This document shows positions 51,960 through 61,679 of a DNA stretch of 64,000 bases, in pieces. Each line of letters begins with the position of its first letter. Position 1 is the stretch's first letter. This stretch comes from Verrucomicrobiia bacterium (GTDB lineage: Bacteria > Verrucomicrobiota > Verrucomicrobiia > Limisphaerales > CAIMTB01). Both the position numbers and the translations under genes were made by a program. The notes beneath the pieces were generated by a model. It was not told the origin of the DNA. It saw only the letters and a program-made list of their open reading frames with translations, and searched no databases. The stretch is from NCBI GenBank assembly GCA_019634625.1, contig JAHCBA010000032.1, positions 1-64,000 on the forward strand, written 5' to 3'.

Positions 51960-52089
51960 GACTGGAATTGAATCGAAGCAATTCGTGTTCAACGGCCGGC
52001 GGGATCAGAACCTCCCCGAAGAGAAGGGGAAGCAACGCCTACTGACCGAGGGTGAGGAGGTTTGAGATGCACGAGGTGTCGCTGACGAC
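51960..52089 (-). pseudogene. DUF3368 PIN toxin relic
   Basis: The minus strand reads VVSDTSCISNLLTLGQ, an in-frame TAG at about 52042, then ALLPLLFGEVLIPPAVEHEL and LRF before becoming unrelated. This is the N-terminal part of a DUF3368 PIN toxin with a stop codon and a lost C-terminus. Confidence 0.65.
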
Positions 52090-52200
52090 GTCATCGCCGG
52101 GCCAGGTCGGCGGCAGCTTGAAGATCGCGGGCGAGATCCTCGGCGGTATAGATCACCGGAATACGGCGACGGCCCAGCTCCCGTTGGAATTCCGGGATCG
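52086..52200 (-). pseudogene. UPF0175 antitoxin relic
   Basis: The minus strand reads FQRELGRRRIPVIYTAEDLA, RDLQAAADLARR and a stop, the C-terminal end of UPF0175 antitoxins that pair with DUF3368 toxins. The N-terminal two thirds are missing or frameshifted. Confidence 0.6.
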
Positions 52201-52441
52201 GGAGGTTCGCGGAGGAGGAGGGACGGGACGACCTCCCCAGACCTCACCCCTTTTGGTTCGAGCCTTGCCCCCAGATTCATCGACATCCTTCATGGATCAG
52301 GGCCTCGACAGCCTCGGGCAATGGCTGCGGGTCGCGGGCGCCGAGGAATGCGCGCCTTTCGCCAACCCGGGCTCCCCTTTCCACCGCCGCGAGCGCATTG
52401 CCCTCACTCGGGGACAAACTTGGGAGGGTGAAGGGGGAGGG
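52201..52441. other. stretch without a supported gene
   Basis: Between the UPF0175 relic and the hexanucleotide tract I see no protein signature or repeat. Confidence 0.3.
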
Positions 52442-52530
52442 CGATTACGATTACGATTACGAGTACGATTACGATTACGATTACGAGGACGAGTACGAGG
52501 ACGAGTACGAGGACGAGTACGTGGACGAGG
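52442..52530. repeat. hexanucleotide tandem repeat tract
   Basis: About fifteen 6-bp units of the form CGA(T/G)(T/G)A: first GATTAC units, then mixed GAGTAC and GAGGAC units. Gradual change along the tract suggests slippage followed by mutation. It is 100 bp downstream of the hpnH stop. Confidence 0.85.
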
Positions 52531-52628
52531 TCTGCTGAAGAGGCCTGAAAGGCACTCCCGGGTGGGCGGGGTGCATCTGACAGTTGTCCGGAAGGGGCAA
52601 CGGATCGGGGTCGGGGTCGCTATCGGAA

Positions 52629-54059
52629 TCAGGAGGGATCGGCCGGGCCCGGGGTGGGCCGGACCTGGGCCAGCAATGCATCCCGCTGTTCCGAGGTTCC
52701 GGAGCCGCAACCGCCGCCGGTGGCGGCCGGGGCGGTGGAGAGGTCGTTGCCACCGCGGGCGAAGGCGGATTTGGCGCCGCTCAACTCCCTGTTGACGGCG
52801 GATTTCGCCTCCGCGAGATGGCCCTTGCCGATGGAGACGCCGTTGAAGGCGTTCACGCGGTCGCCGTGGGGGTAGGGCTTCGGGCGGGGCCAGAAGTTGT
52901 ACCGGAAGTTCTTCCAGTTGTCGCCGGCCTGGTAGTTGGTGCCGAGCGCGCCGCTGGGGTCGTACCCGCAATGCACCATGCAGTTTTCGCAGCGCGGGTC
53001 GCGGGCCACGCCGTTCACCACGCCGTACCGGTCCCAGGCCACCTCATCCAGCATCTGCTGGTAGCGGGGGTAGTGCCCGTCGGTCATCAGGTAGCAGGGC
53101 GCCTTCCAGCCCTTCACGTTGTAGGTCGGGATGGCCCATGCGGTGCAGGTCAACTCCCGTTTGCCCGCCAGGAATTCCTGGTACACCGGGGTGCCGAAGA
53201 TGGTGAACTGCTCGCCCCAGCGCTGGATGTCCTTGAACTTCTGCCGCGTCATTTCGCGGGTCAGGAAGAACTCGTCAGGATCCCTGCCGAGGCGCTTCAC
53301 CATGTCCTTCTTGGCGGCGTCGTAGTCGTAGCCGGGCGAAATCGTGTGGCCGTCCACGCCGAGCCAGGAAAGGAACTGGAACATCTCCTCGAGTTCCTTG
53401 ACGTCGCTTTCCTTGTACACGGTGGTGTTGGTGGCGACCTGGTAGTCGAGGATGCGGGCCATGCGGATCGCTGCCACGCACTCCTTGAACACCCCTTCCC
53501 TCTCGACGATCAGGTCGTGGGTGTACTCGAGGCCGTCCACATGGACATTCCAATAGAGCCACTTCGAGGGGGCGATGGTGACCTTGGCACGGGCGGCTTC
53601 GGAGGGGGTGCGGATGCGGTCGGCCTCCTCGGCCGTCACCAGACCCTCGGCAACCAGGCGGGCGAGCTTCGGTTCGAGGCTGGGACCATAATGCGCGGCG
53701 AGGTACTCCCGCATCTTCTTCCGCATGAACACGCCGTTCGTGCAGATGTAGATGATGCGTCCCTGCGCACGCAGACCGGCCACCAATTCCTCGATCTTCG
53801 GGTAGATCAGCGGTTCCCCTCCGCAGACCGACACCATCGGCGCATCGCACTCCTCCGCTGCCGCCAGGCACTGGTCCAACGGGACCATGTCTTTCAGGCT
53901 GGTCGAGTACTCCCGGATCCGGCCGCACCCGGTGCAGGTGAGGTTGCAGGTATGCAACGGTTCCAACTGGAGCACCATGGCGAACCTGGGGGTTCGCCGG
54001 AGCTTATGCTTGATGATGTGCCGGGTGATCTTGAGGGACAGGGCAAGGGGAAATCGCAT
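52629..54059 (-). CDS. hpnH: adenosyl-hopene transferase HpnH (radical SAM)
   Basis: 476 residues, longer than the usual 340 to 390 because of an Ala/Gly/Ser-rich tail. The radical SAM motif C-x3-C-x2-C is CNLTCTGC (Cys38, 42, 45), followed by VSVCGGEPLIYP and the HpnH hallmarks WNVHVDGLEYTHD, ISPGYDYDAAKKD and CTAWAIPTYNVKGWKAPCYL. The enzyme joins 5'-deoxyadenosine to hopene, the first step to extended hopanoids in the membrane. No other hpn gene is in the window. Confidence 0.95.
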   Translation of the reverse strand: MRFPLALSLKITRHIIKHKLRRTPRFAMVLQLEPLHTCNLTCTGCGRIREYSTSLKDMVPLDQCLAAAEECDAPMVSVCGGEPLIYPKIEELVAGLRAQGRIIYICTNGVFMRKKMREYLAAHYGPSLEPKLARLVAEGLVTAEEADRIRTPSEAARAKVTIAPSKWLYWNVHVDGLEYTHDLIVEREGVFKECVAAIRMARILDYQVATNTTVYKESDVKELEEMFQFLSWLGVDGHTISPGYDYDAAKKDMVKRLGRDPDEFFLTREMTRQKFKDIQRWGEQFTIFGTPVYQEFLAGKRELTCTAWAIPTYNVKGWKAPCYLMTDGHYPRYQQMLDEVAWDRYGVVNGVARDPRCENCMVHCGYDPSGALGTNYQAGDNWKNFRYNFWPRPKPYPHGDRVNAFNGVSIGKGHLAEAKSAVNRELSGAKSAFARGGNDLSTAPAATGGGCGSGTSEQRDALLAQVRPTPGPADPS

Positions 54060-54068
54060 GGACGGAAA

Positions 54069-54281
54069 TCAACTGGCCAGGGGCTTCTCGCGGGGACCGG
54101 TCACCGGCGGGGGAACCTCCCCGTTGGGATCCGGCGTTTCGGGCTGGTGGTAAATCAGGCCTGGCAGGAAGAAGGACGCCGGCGAAACCGAATGGCTGCC
54201 TGAAACACCGCCGCACCCGACCGCCATCGCCGCCAGCCAGGCCAAGCCGCCGATTGTCAGTGCCGCGCGCAAAGGTCTCAC
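54069..54281 (-). CDS. small lipoprotein
   Basis: 70 residues from GTG 54281. ALTIGGLAWLAAMAVGC is a lipoprotein signal. The short mature part is proline-rich (GLIYHQPETPDPNGEVPPPV). It is placed between ribF and hpnH, 9 bp from each, in the same direction. Confidence 0.55.
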   Translation of the reverse strand: MRPLRAALTIGGLAWLAAMAVGCGGVSGSHSVSPASFFLPGLIYHQPETPDPNGEVPPPVTGPREKPLAS

Positions 54282-54289
54282 GAGTGCGA

Positions 54290-55252
54290 CTATAGGGACC
54301 CCGCGGTGGCCGAAGGCAATCCATTATTCCCGGCCCACTCGCGGACTTCGGCAACGTCCCGCCCGATCTGCTCGACCAGCGCCTGGCGGGACTCGAACCG
54401 CACTTCGCCCCGCAGTCGCCGGACCAATTCGAGTTCCAGCCGACGTCCGTACAGATCTCCCGCAAACCCGGGAAGGTGGGCCTCGACCCGGATCGTGCCG
54501 GCGGTGCGCCCGACGGTCGGACGCCAGCCAATGTTGACCGCCGCAGGACGCCGGGACCCGTCCACCCATGCGGTCGCCGCATAAACCCCGGCGGGGGGCA
54601 GGGCCAGACCGGTCACGTCCAGGTTGGCGGTGGGAAAACCGAGCTGGGTGCCCAACCGATCCCCGGGCACGACCTCGCCCGCCAGCGAATAGGGGCGTCC
54701 CAGGAGAACTCCCGCACCGGCAAAGTCGCCCGCCGCCACCCGTTCGCGCACCCGCGTGCTGCTGATCGGCTCTCCCCCCTCCTCGATGGGCGGCACGCCT
54801 TCCACGGCGAAACCGAGTTCCCGCCCGAGACGCTCGATCAATTCCAGGTTGCCGCTCCGCCGGTGACCGAACACGAACCCGGTTCCCACGGTGATGCCGA
54901 GGAGTTTTCCGAACCCGGTTCGCAGACGCTCGATGAAACGCTCCGCCGGCTGGCGGCTGAACTCGAGGTCGAAGCCGTACACCAGCGCCGTCGCCAGGCC
55001 GAGGGCTTCGATCGCCTCGAGGCGGCGCCACAAGGGGACCAGCATCGGGGGCGCCTTGTCCGGGGCCAGGACCGACTGCGGATGCCGGTCGAAGGTCACC
55101 GCCACCGCGGTTCCCCCTCCCGATTCCGCGCGGGCCAGGGTCCGGCGCACCACCTCGGCATGGCCACGATGAACGCCGTCGAACACCCCGATCGCCAGGC
55201 TCACCGGCCTGGCCGGATGCCCGATCGGCCCGGCTTCCCGCAACACGTTCAT
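54290..55252 (-). CDS. ribF: bifunctional riboflavin kinase/FMN adenylyltransferase
   Basis: 320 residues. The N-terminal adenylyltransferase half has AIGVFDGVHRGHAEVVR (nucleotidyl-transferase HxGH), VTFDRHPQSVLAPD, FGHRRSGN and ISSTRVR. The C-terminal riboflavin kinase half has GEVVPGDRLGTQLGFPTANL and VNIGWRPTVG. It makes FMN and FAD in the cytoplasm. Its ATG overlaps the truB stop by 4 bp. Confidence 0.96.
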   Translation of the reverse strand: MNVLREAGPIGHPARPVSLAIGVFDGVHRGHAEVVRRTLARAESGGGTAVAVTFDRHPQSVLAPDKAPPMLVPLWRRLEAIEALGLATALVYGFDLEFSRQPAERFIERLRTGFGKLLGITVGTGFVFGHRRSGNLELIERLGRELGFAVEGVPPIEEGGEPISSTRVRERVAAGDFAGAGVLLGRPYSLAGEVVPGDRLGTQLGFPTANLDVTGLALPPAGVYAATAWVDGSRRPAAVNIGWRPTVGRTAGTIRVEAHLPGFAGDLYGRRLELELVRRLRGEVRFESRQALVEQIGRDVAEVREWAGNNGLPSATAGSL

Positions 55253-55971
55253 GCGCGCACCAGCTTTACGAAGGGGATCACCCGGGCCTTGAGTTCGGCC
55301 GGAGCCAGCGCCAGCAGGCCGTCGAGCGTCATCGCCTCATCCACCCCGAAACGCCCGGAGTCGAGCCGGCGCAGACCGCATAGATGCGCGCCGCACCCGA
55401 CGCGCTCGCCCAATTCGTGGGCGATGGACCGGACGTAGGTCCCCTTGGTGCAGGCGAGGCGGAAGGCCCCCACGGGTTCCTCGTAGGCCGTGAAACGGAA
55501 GCTGTACACATGGATCAGCCGGGCCTCCCGCTGCACCTCGATGCCGCGCCGCGCCATCTTGTAGAGCGGCACCCCCTTCACCTTCACCGCCGAAACCATC
55601 GGCGGGGTTTGCAGGATGTCCCCCACGAATCCGCCCGCCGCCTCGTTCAGGATGTCCACCGTCAATGGCGGTACCGGCAGCGACATGGTGAGTTCGCCGT
55701 CCGCATCGTAGCTGTTGGTGGCCTCGCCAAACTTGATCCGTCCCGAATAGACCTTGTCGGAGGCCATCAGGGAGTCGGAGAGCTTGGTGGCACGGCCCAG
55801 CACGATCACCAGCAGTCCGGTCGCCATCGGGTCGAGCGTGCCGCAGTGTCCCACCTTCTTGACGCCGAGATGCCGCCGCAGCCGGTCCACCACGTCGTGC
55901 GAAGTCATGCCCGCCGGCTTGTCCACCAGCAGCGCGCCGTCGAGTCCGTCCGAAGAGGAAATCGGGGTCAT
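55249..55971 (-). CDS. truB: tRNA pseudouridine(55) synthase
   Basis: 240 residues. GALLVDKPAGMTSHDVVDRL, KKVGHCGTLDPMATGLLVIV (catalytic Asp in GTLDP), FGEATNSYDADGE and CTKGTYVRSIAHELG are all typical. It modifies U55 in the T arm of tRNAs. The gene is shorter than E. coli TruB because the C-terminal PUA domain is absent, as in many bacteria. Coupled to ribF and nrnA by 4-bp overlaps. Confidence 0.96.
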   Translation of the reverse strand: MTPISSSDGLDGALLVDKPAGMTSHDVVDRLRRHLGVKKVGHCGTLDPMATGLLVIVLGRATKLSDSLMASDKVYSGRIKFGEATNSYDADGELTMSLPVPPLTVDILNEAAGGFVGDILQTPPMVSAVKVKGVPLYKMARRGIEVQREARLIHVYSFRFTAYEEPVGAFRLACTKGTYVRSIAHELGERVGCGAHLCGLRRLDSGRFGVDEAMTLDGLLALAPAELKARVIPFVKLVRA

Positions 55972-56963
55972 GGGGATCGTCGGGCAGCCCGGTCAATGGC
56001 CTGCCGGAGGGCGCGCAGCATCTTCCGCTGCACGGCCAGGCGGGTGCCCGTCAGACGCGCCCCCGCCGCCGCCTTGTGCCCGCCCCCGCCGAACTGCTGC
56101 GCCACGGCGTTCACATCCACGCCGTCGCTTTTCGAGCGGAGGCTCACCCGGACCACGCCGTCCTCCTGCTCCTCGAAGACGCAGGCGACAATGACCGGTT
56201 CGATGGCCCGGATGTGGTCGATCAGGCCCTCGCTCTCCTCGCGCTCCGCCCCGACCCGCCCGTAGTCGCCCTTGCGCAGCCAGAAATAGGCGATGCGGTC
56301 GTTGTGGGTCAGCCGGCTCTGGCGATACACGTGCCGCAGCAGGCGGAAGCGGGACATCGGGTGCGAGTCGTACACCCGGTGCCCGATGCGGCCCAGGTCG
56401 GCTCCGGCACTGACCAGTTCGGCCGCCGCCCGGAAGGTCTCCGGCCGGGTGCTGGCGTAGCGGAACGATCCGGTGTCGGTCGAGATCGCCGTGAACAGGC
56501 AGTCGGCGATTGCCGGGGTCACCGGCCACGACCCGGCCTTGAGCAGATCCAGCACCAGTTCCCCCGTCGAGGGCACGTCCGGCACGATCCAGTTCACATC
56601 GCCGTAACGGGTGTTGCTCGGATGATGATCGATGTTGATCAGTGTCCGGCGATTCCCAATGCAGTCGGCCACCCTGCCCAACCGCTCGAAGCTGGCGCAG
56701 TCGGCCGCCACGACGCAGTCGAAGGAATGCCCCTCTTCCGGCAGGGTCAGGAAGCCGTCCGGGTCCAGGAAGGCGAGCTTCCTCGGGACGGGGTCCTCGT
56801 TCCAGACGTGGACGCGCTTGCCGGCGGCCCGCAGGGCCAGTCCGATGCCGAGCTGCGACCCGACGCAATCGCCGTCGGGCCGAACGTGGCCCGCCACACA
56901 CACCGACTCCGCGCCGCGCAGAATCTTGATGATGTCCTCCAAAGGATCCGCTGATTCGCTCAT
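55968..56963 (-). CDS. nrnA: DHH-family oligoribonuclease/pAp phosphatase
   Basis: 331 residues. HVRPDGDCVGSQLGIGLAL and later VAADCASFERL, LINIDHHPSNTRYGD and FTAISTDTGSF are DHH motifs for two metal ions. GGGHKAAAGARLTG is the DHHA1 substrate loop. NrnA degrades nano-RNAs and 3'-phosphoadenosine 5'-phosphate. It is placed between rbfA and truB, overlapping both by 4 bp, a position common to many bacteria. Confidence 0.94.
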   Translation of the reverse strand: MSESADPLEDIIKILRGAESVCVAGHVRPDGDCVGSQLGIGLALRAAGKRVHVWNEDPVPRKLAFLDPDGFLTLPEEGHSFDCVVAADCASFERLGRVADCIGNRRTLINIDHHPSNTRYGDVNWIVPDVPSTGELVLDLLKAGSWPVTPAIADCLFTAISTDTGSFRYASTRPETFRAAAELVSAGADLGRIGHRVYDSHPMSRFRLLRHVYRQSRLTHNDRIAYFWLRKGDYGRVGAEREESEGLIDHIRAIEPVIVACVFEEQEDGVVRVSLRSKSDGVDVNAVAQQFGGGGHKAAAGARLTGTRLAVQRKMLRALRQAIDRAARRSP

Positions 56964-57316
56964 GATTCGCCCGAATCGCGCTCGATCTCGCCGAGGATTT
57001 CGAGGACCCGGTCGCCGCGGGCGATCGAATCATGCACGACAAACCGCAGGTGCGGCGTGTAGCGCAGGACGACCGCCCGTCCGAGCCGGTTCTGGATCGG
57101 GATGGTATGGTCTCGAAGCAGGGACAGCGCCTGCTTCCGTTGTTCTTCCGTGCCGATGAGGCTCACGAACACCTTGGCCGACTGGAGATCGTGGGCGAGG
57201 CCGACGTCGGTCACGGTGATGACGCCGCCCTTCTCGATGGGGATTTCCTGGCGGATGATCTCCCCCAGCTCGCGCTTGAGGAGTTCACGAACGCGTTCGT
57301 ACCGCACCCGTTGCAT
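56960..57316 (-). CDS. rbfA: ribosome-binding factor A
   Basis: 118 residues from ATG 57316. RYERVRELLKRELGEIIRQE, GVITVTDVGLAHDLQSAKVF and LRYTPHLRFVVHDSIARGD are typical of the KH-fold protein RbfA, needed for 16S rRNA maturation. Lies 41 bp after infB. Confidence 0.95.
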   Translation of the reverse strand: MQRVRYERVRELLKRELGEIIRQEIPIEKGGVITVTDVGLAHDLQSAKVFVSLIGTEEQRKQALSLLRDHTIPIQNRLGRAVVLRYTPHLRFVVHDSIARGDRVLEILGEIERDSGES

Positions 57317-57357
57317 GATCGATGGGGATGACCGGCTGGCCGGGACCCGTCGGGTCC

Positions 57358-60153
57358 CTACAGTTGCTGCGGCACCTTTTCCACGGTGTAGCTCTCGATC
57401 AGGTCGCCCACCTGAAACTCCTCGAAGCTGGAGACCCGGATGCCGCACTCCATGCCGGACCGCACTTCGGAGACTTCGTCCTGGTAACGCCGCAGCGTCT
57501 GCAGGACGCCGTCGTGGATGACCTCCTTGCGCCGCACGACACGGGCCTTGCCCTTGACGATGCGGCCGTTGACCACCATGCAGCCGGCCACACTGCCGCC
57601 CTTGGACAGCTCGAAGATCTGCCGCACCTCGGCGGTGCCGAGGGTGACTTCCTTGAGTTCCGGATCGAGCAGGCCGGCCATGGCCATGCGGACTTCGTCG
57701 ATCAACTCGTAGATGATCGCGTACTGCTTGATCTGAACGCCCTCGCGTTTGGCGGCGGCGGGCACCCCGTTGTCGAGGCGGGTGTGGAATCCGACCACGA
57801 TGCCCTTGGAGGAGGCGGCGAGGATGACGTCGCTCTCGCTGATGGTGCCGACGGCGCTGTGGACGATTTCGAGACCGACCTTCGGGCTCTGGTTCTTCTT
57901 CAGGGCCTCGACGATGGCCTCGACCGAGCCCTGGGTGTCCCCCTTGATGACGATCCGCAGCATCTTCGCGGTCTGCTGCTCGATCGCCTTCATCAGGTTC
58001 TCGAGGGTGACCCTCGGCCCGCGTTCGCGTCCGAGCGCCTTGGCCTCCAGTTCCGCCTCCTCGGCGAGCTGCCGGGCGACGCGCTCGTTTTCGACCACGG
58101 TGAACTCGATGCCCGCCTCGGGCACGCCGTTCAGGCCGAGCACCTTCACCGCCACGGACGGCCCGGCCTCCTTCAGCCGCTGTCCCTCCTCGCTGATGAG
58201 GGCGCGGGTCCGGCCGTAGTAATGGCCGCACAGGATGGCATCGCCCAGTTTGAGGGTTCCCTTGCGGACCAGCACCGTCGCCGTCGGGCCGCCGGGTTCG
58301 AGGCCGGACTCGATCACGTTGCCCTTGGCCCGCCGTTTCGGGTTGGCCTTCAGCTCCATGACCTCGGACTGGAGCACCAGCATCGAGAGAAGCTGGTCCA
58401 CGCCGGCCTTGGTGGAGGCGGAGACATCGACGTAGATCGTCTCGCCACCCCACTCCTCGGGGACCAGTCCGTGCTCCTGCAACTGCTGCCGCACCCGCAA
58501 CGGGTTGGCTGCCGGGAGGTCGCACTTGTTGACCGCCACCATGATCGGCACCTTCGCCGCCTTGGCGTGGTTCAAGGCCTCGACGGTCTGGGGCATGATC
58601 CCCTCGCTGGCCGCCACCACCAGGATCACAATGTCGGTCACGTTCGCCCCCCGCGCTCTCATCGCGCTGAAGGCGGCATGGCCCGGCGTGTCCAGAAACG
58701 TCAGTTGCTGCAGCTCCGAAGGCCGCTCCGGGTGCGGCACCTGGATGGTGTAGGCACCGATGTGCTGGGTGATCCCACCCGTCTCCCGTGCCGCCACGTT
58801 CGACTTCCGGATCACGTCCAGGAGCGTCGTCTTTCCGTGATCGACATGCCCCATGATCGTGATCACGGGCGGGCGCGACTTGAGATCCTCCGGCTTCTCC
58901 TCGACGTCCGGAGCGATCTTCTTCACCGGGGTATGGACCTGCCCCGCCCCCTTCTCCCGGCGCTCGACCTCGAAGCGGAATCCGTGACGGGCCGCGATGA
59001 ACTGGGCGACCTTCTCGTCGATGGCCTGGTTCAGGTTGGCGAACACCCCCAGTTCCATCAGGTCGTGCAGGAGCCGGTACGCCTTGATCCCCATCCGGTC
59101 GGCCAGGTCGCGCACGATGATGGGCGGCTTGAGCGTGATCAGCTTCCCGCCAGCCGGGGCCACAAAATCCGGGAGCGCCGGCCCCTTGTTGGCCCCACCC
59201 GGCCCCGCGGCCGGCCCACGTGCTGCCGATGACGCCGCTCCCGGACGCCCCGCGCCAACGCCGGTCGGCGGCCCGCCCGGCCTTGAAAACCCGCCCGGCG
59301 CCCCGGGCCGACCACCGCCCCCCCGAGGCGGCTCCGGCCGTCGCGGCGGAGGCGGCGGAGGTGCGGGCCGAACCGCCGGACGCGCCCTCTGCGGGAGTTC
59401 GATGCGACCGACCAGTTCACCGAGTCCCGGCACCCGGGGTGCGGGACGCGCAGGCGGCGGGGGCGGGGCGGGCGGCGCCTCCGAAGCAACGGGTTCTGGC
59501 GTGGAAGCGGGGGTTCCGGTGACCGCCGCCACCGGTTCCGGCTCGACGACGGGCACGCCCGCCTCCGTCGTAGCGGCAGGTGCTGCGGCTTCCGTCGCGA
59601 CCGCGGGCACCGCCGGTTCCTGCTCCACAGCGGCCTCGTCCGTTCCGGCGTCCGCCGTCGCTTCCACCCTCGCAGGCCCTTCCGCGGCGGCAACCGGCGC
59701 CGACTGGTCGGGCACCGGAGCCTCCACGGCCGGAACCTCCCCGACGGACCGCTCGGCAGTGATGTCAGCGCCTTCCCGGGTGGCCGCGGCTTCCAACTGA
59801 GCCTCATGACCATCCGGTCTGGTGTCGGCCGCCGGTGTTTCCACCGTGGACGAAGGTATCGTCTCCCCCGCGGGCGGGGCAGCTTCGGGAATGGCAGCGA
59901 CGGTGGGCGGCACGACGGGCTCAGGGACGGGCGCGGGTTCGGGAGGAGCGGTGGCGGGCGATTCGACCGGGGTTTCCGGCGGACTCTCGCCCGGAGGCGG
60001 GCCCAATCGGTCCAACAGGTATTCCGCAGTGATCTTGTCGAGCGTGCTGGAGGCGACCTTGGCGTTCGTAATGCCCAGTTCCTTGGCCTTGGCGATGACT
60101 ACCTTGCTTTCGAGGCCGAGCTTCCGGGCGATGTCGTAAATGCGAACGGGCAT
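57358..60153 (-). CDS. infB: translation initiation factor IF-2
   Basis: 931 residues from ATG 60153. An N-terminal IF2_N domain ([20 protein letters not shown]) is followed by a 250-residue Ala/Pro/Glu-rich linker with Arg/Pro/Gly-rich parts. The GTPase domain has [12 protein letters not shown] (G1, about residue 434), DTPGHAAF (G3) and NKCDLP (G4), and domains II to IV follow to the end. It places fMet-tRNA on the 30S subunit. Lies 61 bp after nusA. Confidence 0.97.
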   Translation of the reverse strand: MPVRIYDIARKLGLESKVVIAKAKELGITNAKVASSTLDKITAEYLLDRLGPPPGESPPETPVESPATAPPEPAPVPEPVVPPTVAAIPEAAPPAGETIPSSTVETPAADTRPDGHEAQLEAAATREGADITAERSVGEVPAVEAPVPDQSAPVAAAEGPARVEATADAGTDEAAVEQEPAVPAVATEAAAPAATTEAGVPVVEPEPVAAVTGTPASTPEPVASEAPPAPPPPPARPAPRVPGLGELVGRIELPQRARPAVRPAPPPPPPRRPEPPRGGGGRPGAPGGFSRPGGPPTGVGAGRPGAASSAARGPAAGPGGANKGPALPDFVAPAGGKLITLKPPIIVRDLADRMGIKAYRLLHDLMELGVFANLNQAIDEKVAQFIAARHGFRFEVERREKGAGQVHTPVKKIAPDVEEKPEDLKSRPPVITIMGHVDHGKTTLLDVIRKSNVAARETGGITQHIGAYTIQVPHPERPSELQQLTFLDTPGHAAFSAMRARGANVTDIVILVVAASEGIMPQTVEALNHAKAAKVPIMVAVNKCDLPAANPLRVRQQLQEHGLVPEEWGGETIYVDVSASTKAGVDQLLSMLVLQSEVMELKANPKRRAKGNVIESGLEPGGPTATVLVRKGTLKLGDAILCGHYYGRTRALISEEGQRLKEAGPSVAVKVLGLNGVPEAGIEFTVVENERVARQLAEEAELEAKALGRERGPRVTLENLMKAIEQQTAKMLRIVIKGDTQGSVEAIVEALKKNQSPKVGLEIVHSAVGTISESDVILAASSKGIVVGFHTRLDNGVPAAAKREGVQIKQYAIIYELIDEVRMAMAGLLDPELKEVTLGTAEVRQIFELSKGGSVAGCMVVNGRIVKGKARVVRRKEVIHDGVLQTLRRYQDEVSEVRSGMECGIRVSSFEEFQVGDLIESYTVEKVPQQL

Positions 60154-60214
60154 AGAGAATTCACTTCGTGCGGCCCCCGGGACGATCCCGGCGGCCAGGG
60201 CAACCACCGCGGCG

Positions 60215-61501
60215 TCACGGCGTGGTGGAGCGTGTTGCCGAGGAGGGCTCCTGGCGACGGATCGCCTCCGCTTGAACCGCGGCCAGCACGGCAACGGCCT
60301 GATCCCCGATCTCGGGGTTGGATTGAAGATCGTCCACCTCGGCCTGGGACAGATCGTCGAAAGAATGGAAACCCATGTGAACCAGGGCGCTGGCGTGAGC
60401 CTCGCTGATCCCGGGGATGTCCGACAACCCCTTGATCGCCTCGGCCACCTTCTCCTCGAAGCCCATCTCGGGGGCCACCTTCTCCTCCTCGATGTCCACG
60501 TACCATCCTGTCAGCTTCGAAGTCAGGCGCGCATTCTGCCCCCGCCGGCCGATGGCCAGGGACAACTGGTCGGTCGCCACCAGGACCTTCACCCGGCGAT
60601 TCGCCTCATCCACCTCGAAGCTCTTCAACTTCGCCGGCGACAGCGCCGCGCTGATGTAGCTCCGAATGTCCGAGGACCACGGGATGATGTCCACCTTCTC
60701 GTTGTTCAGCTCCCGGACGATGTTCTTCACCCGCTGACCCCGCAGTCCGACACAGGCCCCCACCGGATCCACCTTCGAGTCGCGCGAATAGACGGCCAGC
60801 TTGGTCCGGTAACCGGGCTCGCGGGCGATCGCCTTCACCTCGATCGTCCCATCCGAAATCTCCGCCACCTCGAGCTGGAACAGCTTGATGACAAACATGG
60901 GATCCGACCGGCTCAGGATGATCTCGGGCCCATGCACCGTGGTCTCCACCGCCTTCACGTAGGCGCGCACCCGCTCTCCGGTCTGGTACTCCTCGGTCGG
61001 CACCCGCTCCCGGTTCGGCAGCAGCGCCTCGTACCGGCCCAGGTCCACCACCACATCCGAACGCTCGAACCGCCGCACCACCCCGCTGACGATGTCGCCC
61101 ACCCGGTCCTTGAACTCCTCCAGGATCAACTGCTTCTCCGCCCGCCGAAGTTGCTGCATCACGGCCTGCCGTGCGTTCTGGGCGGCGATCCGACCGAAAT
61201 CGGCAGGCGTCACCTCCACCTCGACCTCATCCCCCACCTGCGCGTCCGGCTTCGTCCGGCGCGCCTCCGCAATGGAAAGCTGGTCGTGCTTCGAGATCAC
61301 CTTGTCACTCACGATCAACCGGGCGAACGCCTTGATCGCCCCGGTCTTCGGATCGATGCTGCACCGCAGGTCACGGGCCGGCCCCACGGCACGCCGGGCC
61401 GCCGCGACGAGGGCCTCCTCGACGGCACGGACCAGCACGTCGCGACTGATACCCTTCTCGCGCTCCCAGTACTCCAGAACTGCCAGCAATTCCGCGTTCA
61501 T
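60215..61501 (-). CDS. nusA: transcription termination/antitermination factor NusA
   Basis: 428 residues from ATG 61501. The N-terminal polymerase-binding domain (NAELLAVLEYWEREKGISRD) leads to an S1 domain (GDIVSGVVRRFERSDVVVDL) and two KH domains (SKVDPVGACVGLRGQRVKNI, LSLAIGRRGQNARLTSKLTG). A final helix-hairpin-helix-like domain (LSDIPGISEAHASALVHMGF) completes it. First gene of the operon with infB and rbfA. The usual upstream rimP is absent; a CRTAC1-type gene ends 178 bp before it. Confidence 0.95.
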   Translation of the reverse strand: MNAELLAVLEYWEREKGISRDVLVRAVEEALVAAARRAVGPARDLRCSIDPKTGAIKAFARLIVSDKVISKHDQLSIAEARRTKPDAQVGDEVEVEVTPADFGRIAAQNARQAVMQQLRRAEKQLILEEFKDRVGDIVSGVVRRFERSDVVVDLGRYEALLPNRERVPTEEYQTGERVRAYVKAVETTVHGPEIILSRSDPMFVIKLFQLEVAEISDGTIEVKAIAREPGYRTKLAVYSRDSKVDPVGACVGLRGQRVKNIVRELNNEKVDIIPWSSDIRSYISAALSPAKLKSFEVDEANRRVKVLVATDQLSLAIGRRGQNARLTSKLTGWYVDIEEEKVAPEMGFEEKVAEAIKGLSDIPGISEAHASALVHMGFHSFDDLSQAEVDDLQSNPEIGDQAVAVLAAVQAEAIRRQEPSSATRSTTP

Positions 61502-61679
61502 AGCTCGTTGGCCGTGCCCACCGGAGAACAAAAAAGTCGGCGGATAACCGACTTCGCTCGCTGGTGGACCAGCCAGTTGTCCAAGATGGGTGGCAGGCTA
61601 GGAAGGGGCGGAAACCACCGTCAAGCGTCAATTCCCCCCAATCCGCGGCATTCCCTGCCGGGACCCCACCGTCCCCGCG

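Noticed and set aside
52442-52530. Acidic repeat protein encoded by the hexanucleotide tract
   Set aside because: The frame has no start with ribosome-binding site nearby and stops just after the tract.
57322-59232. Long plus-strand open frame antisense to infB
   Set aside because: High-GC shadow of infB: Asp/His/Leu-rich, with no family signature, and infB is certain.
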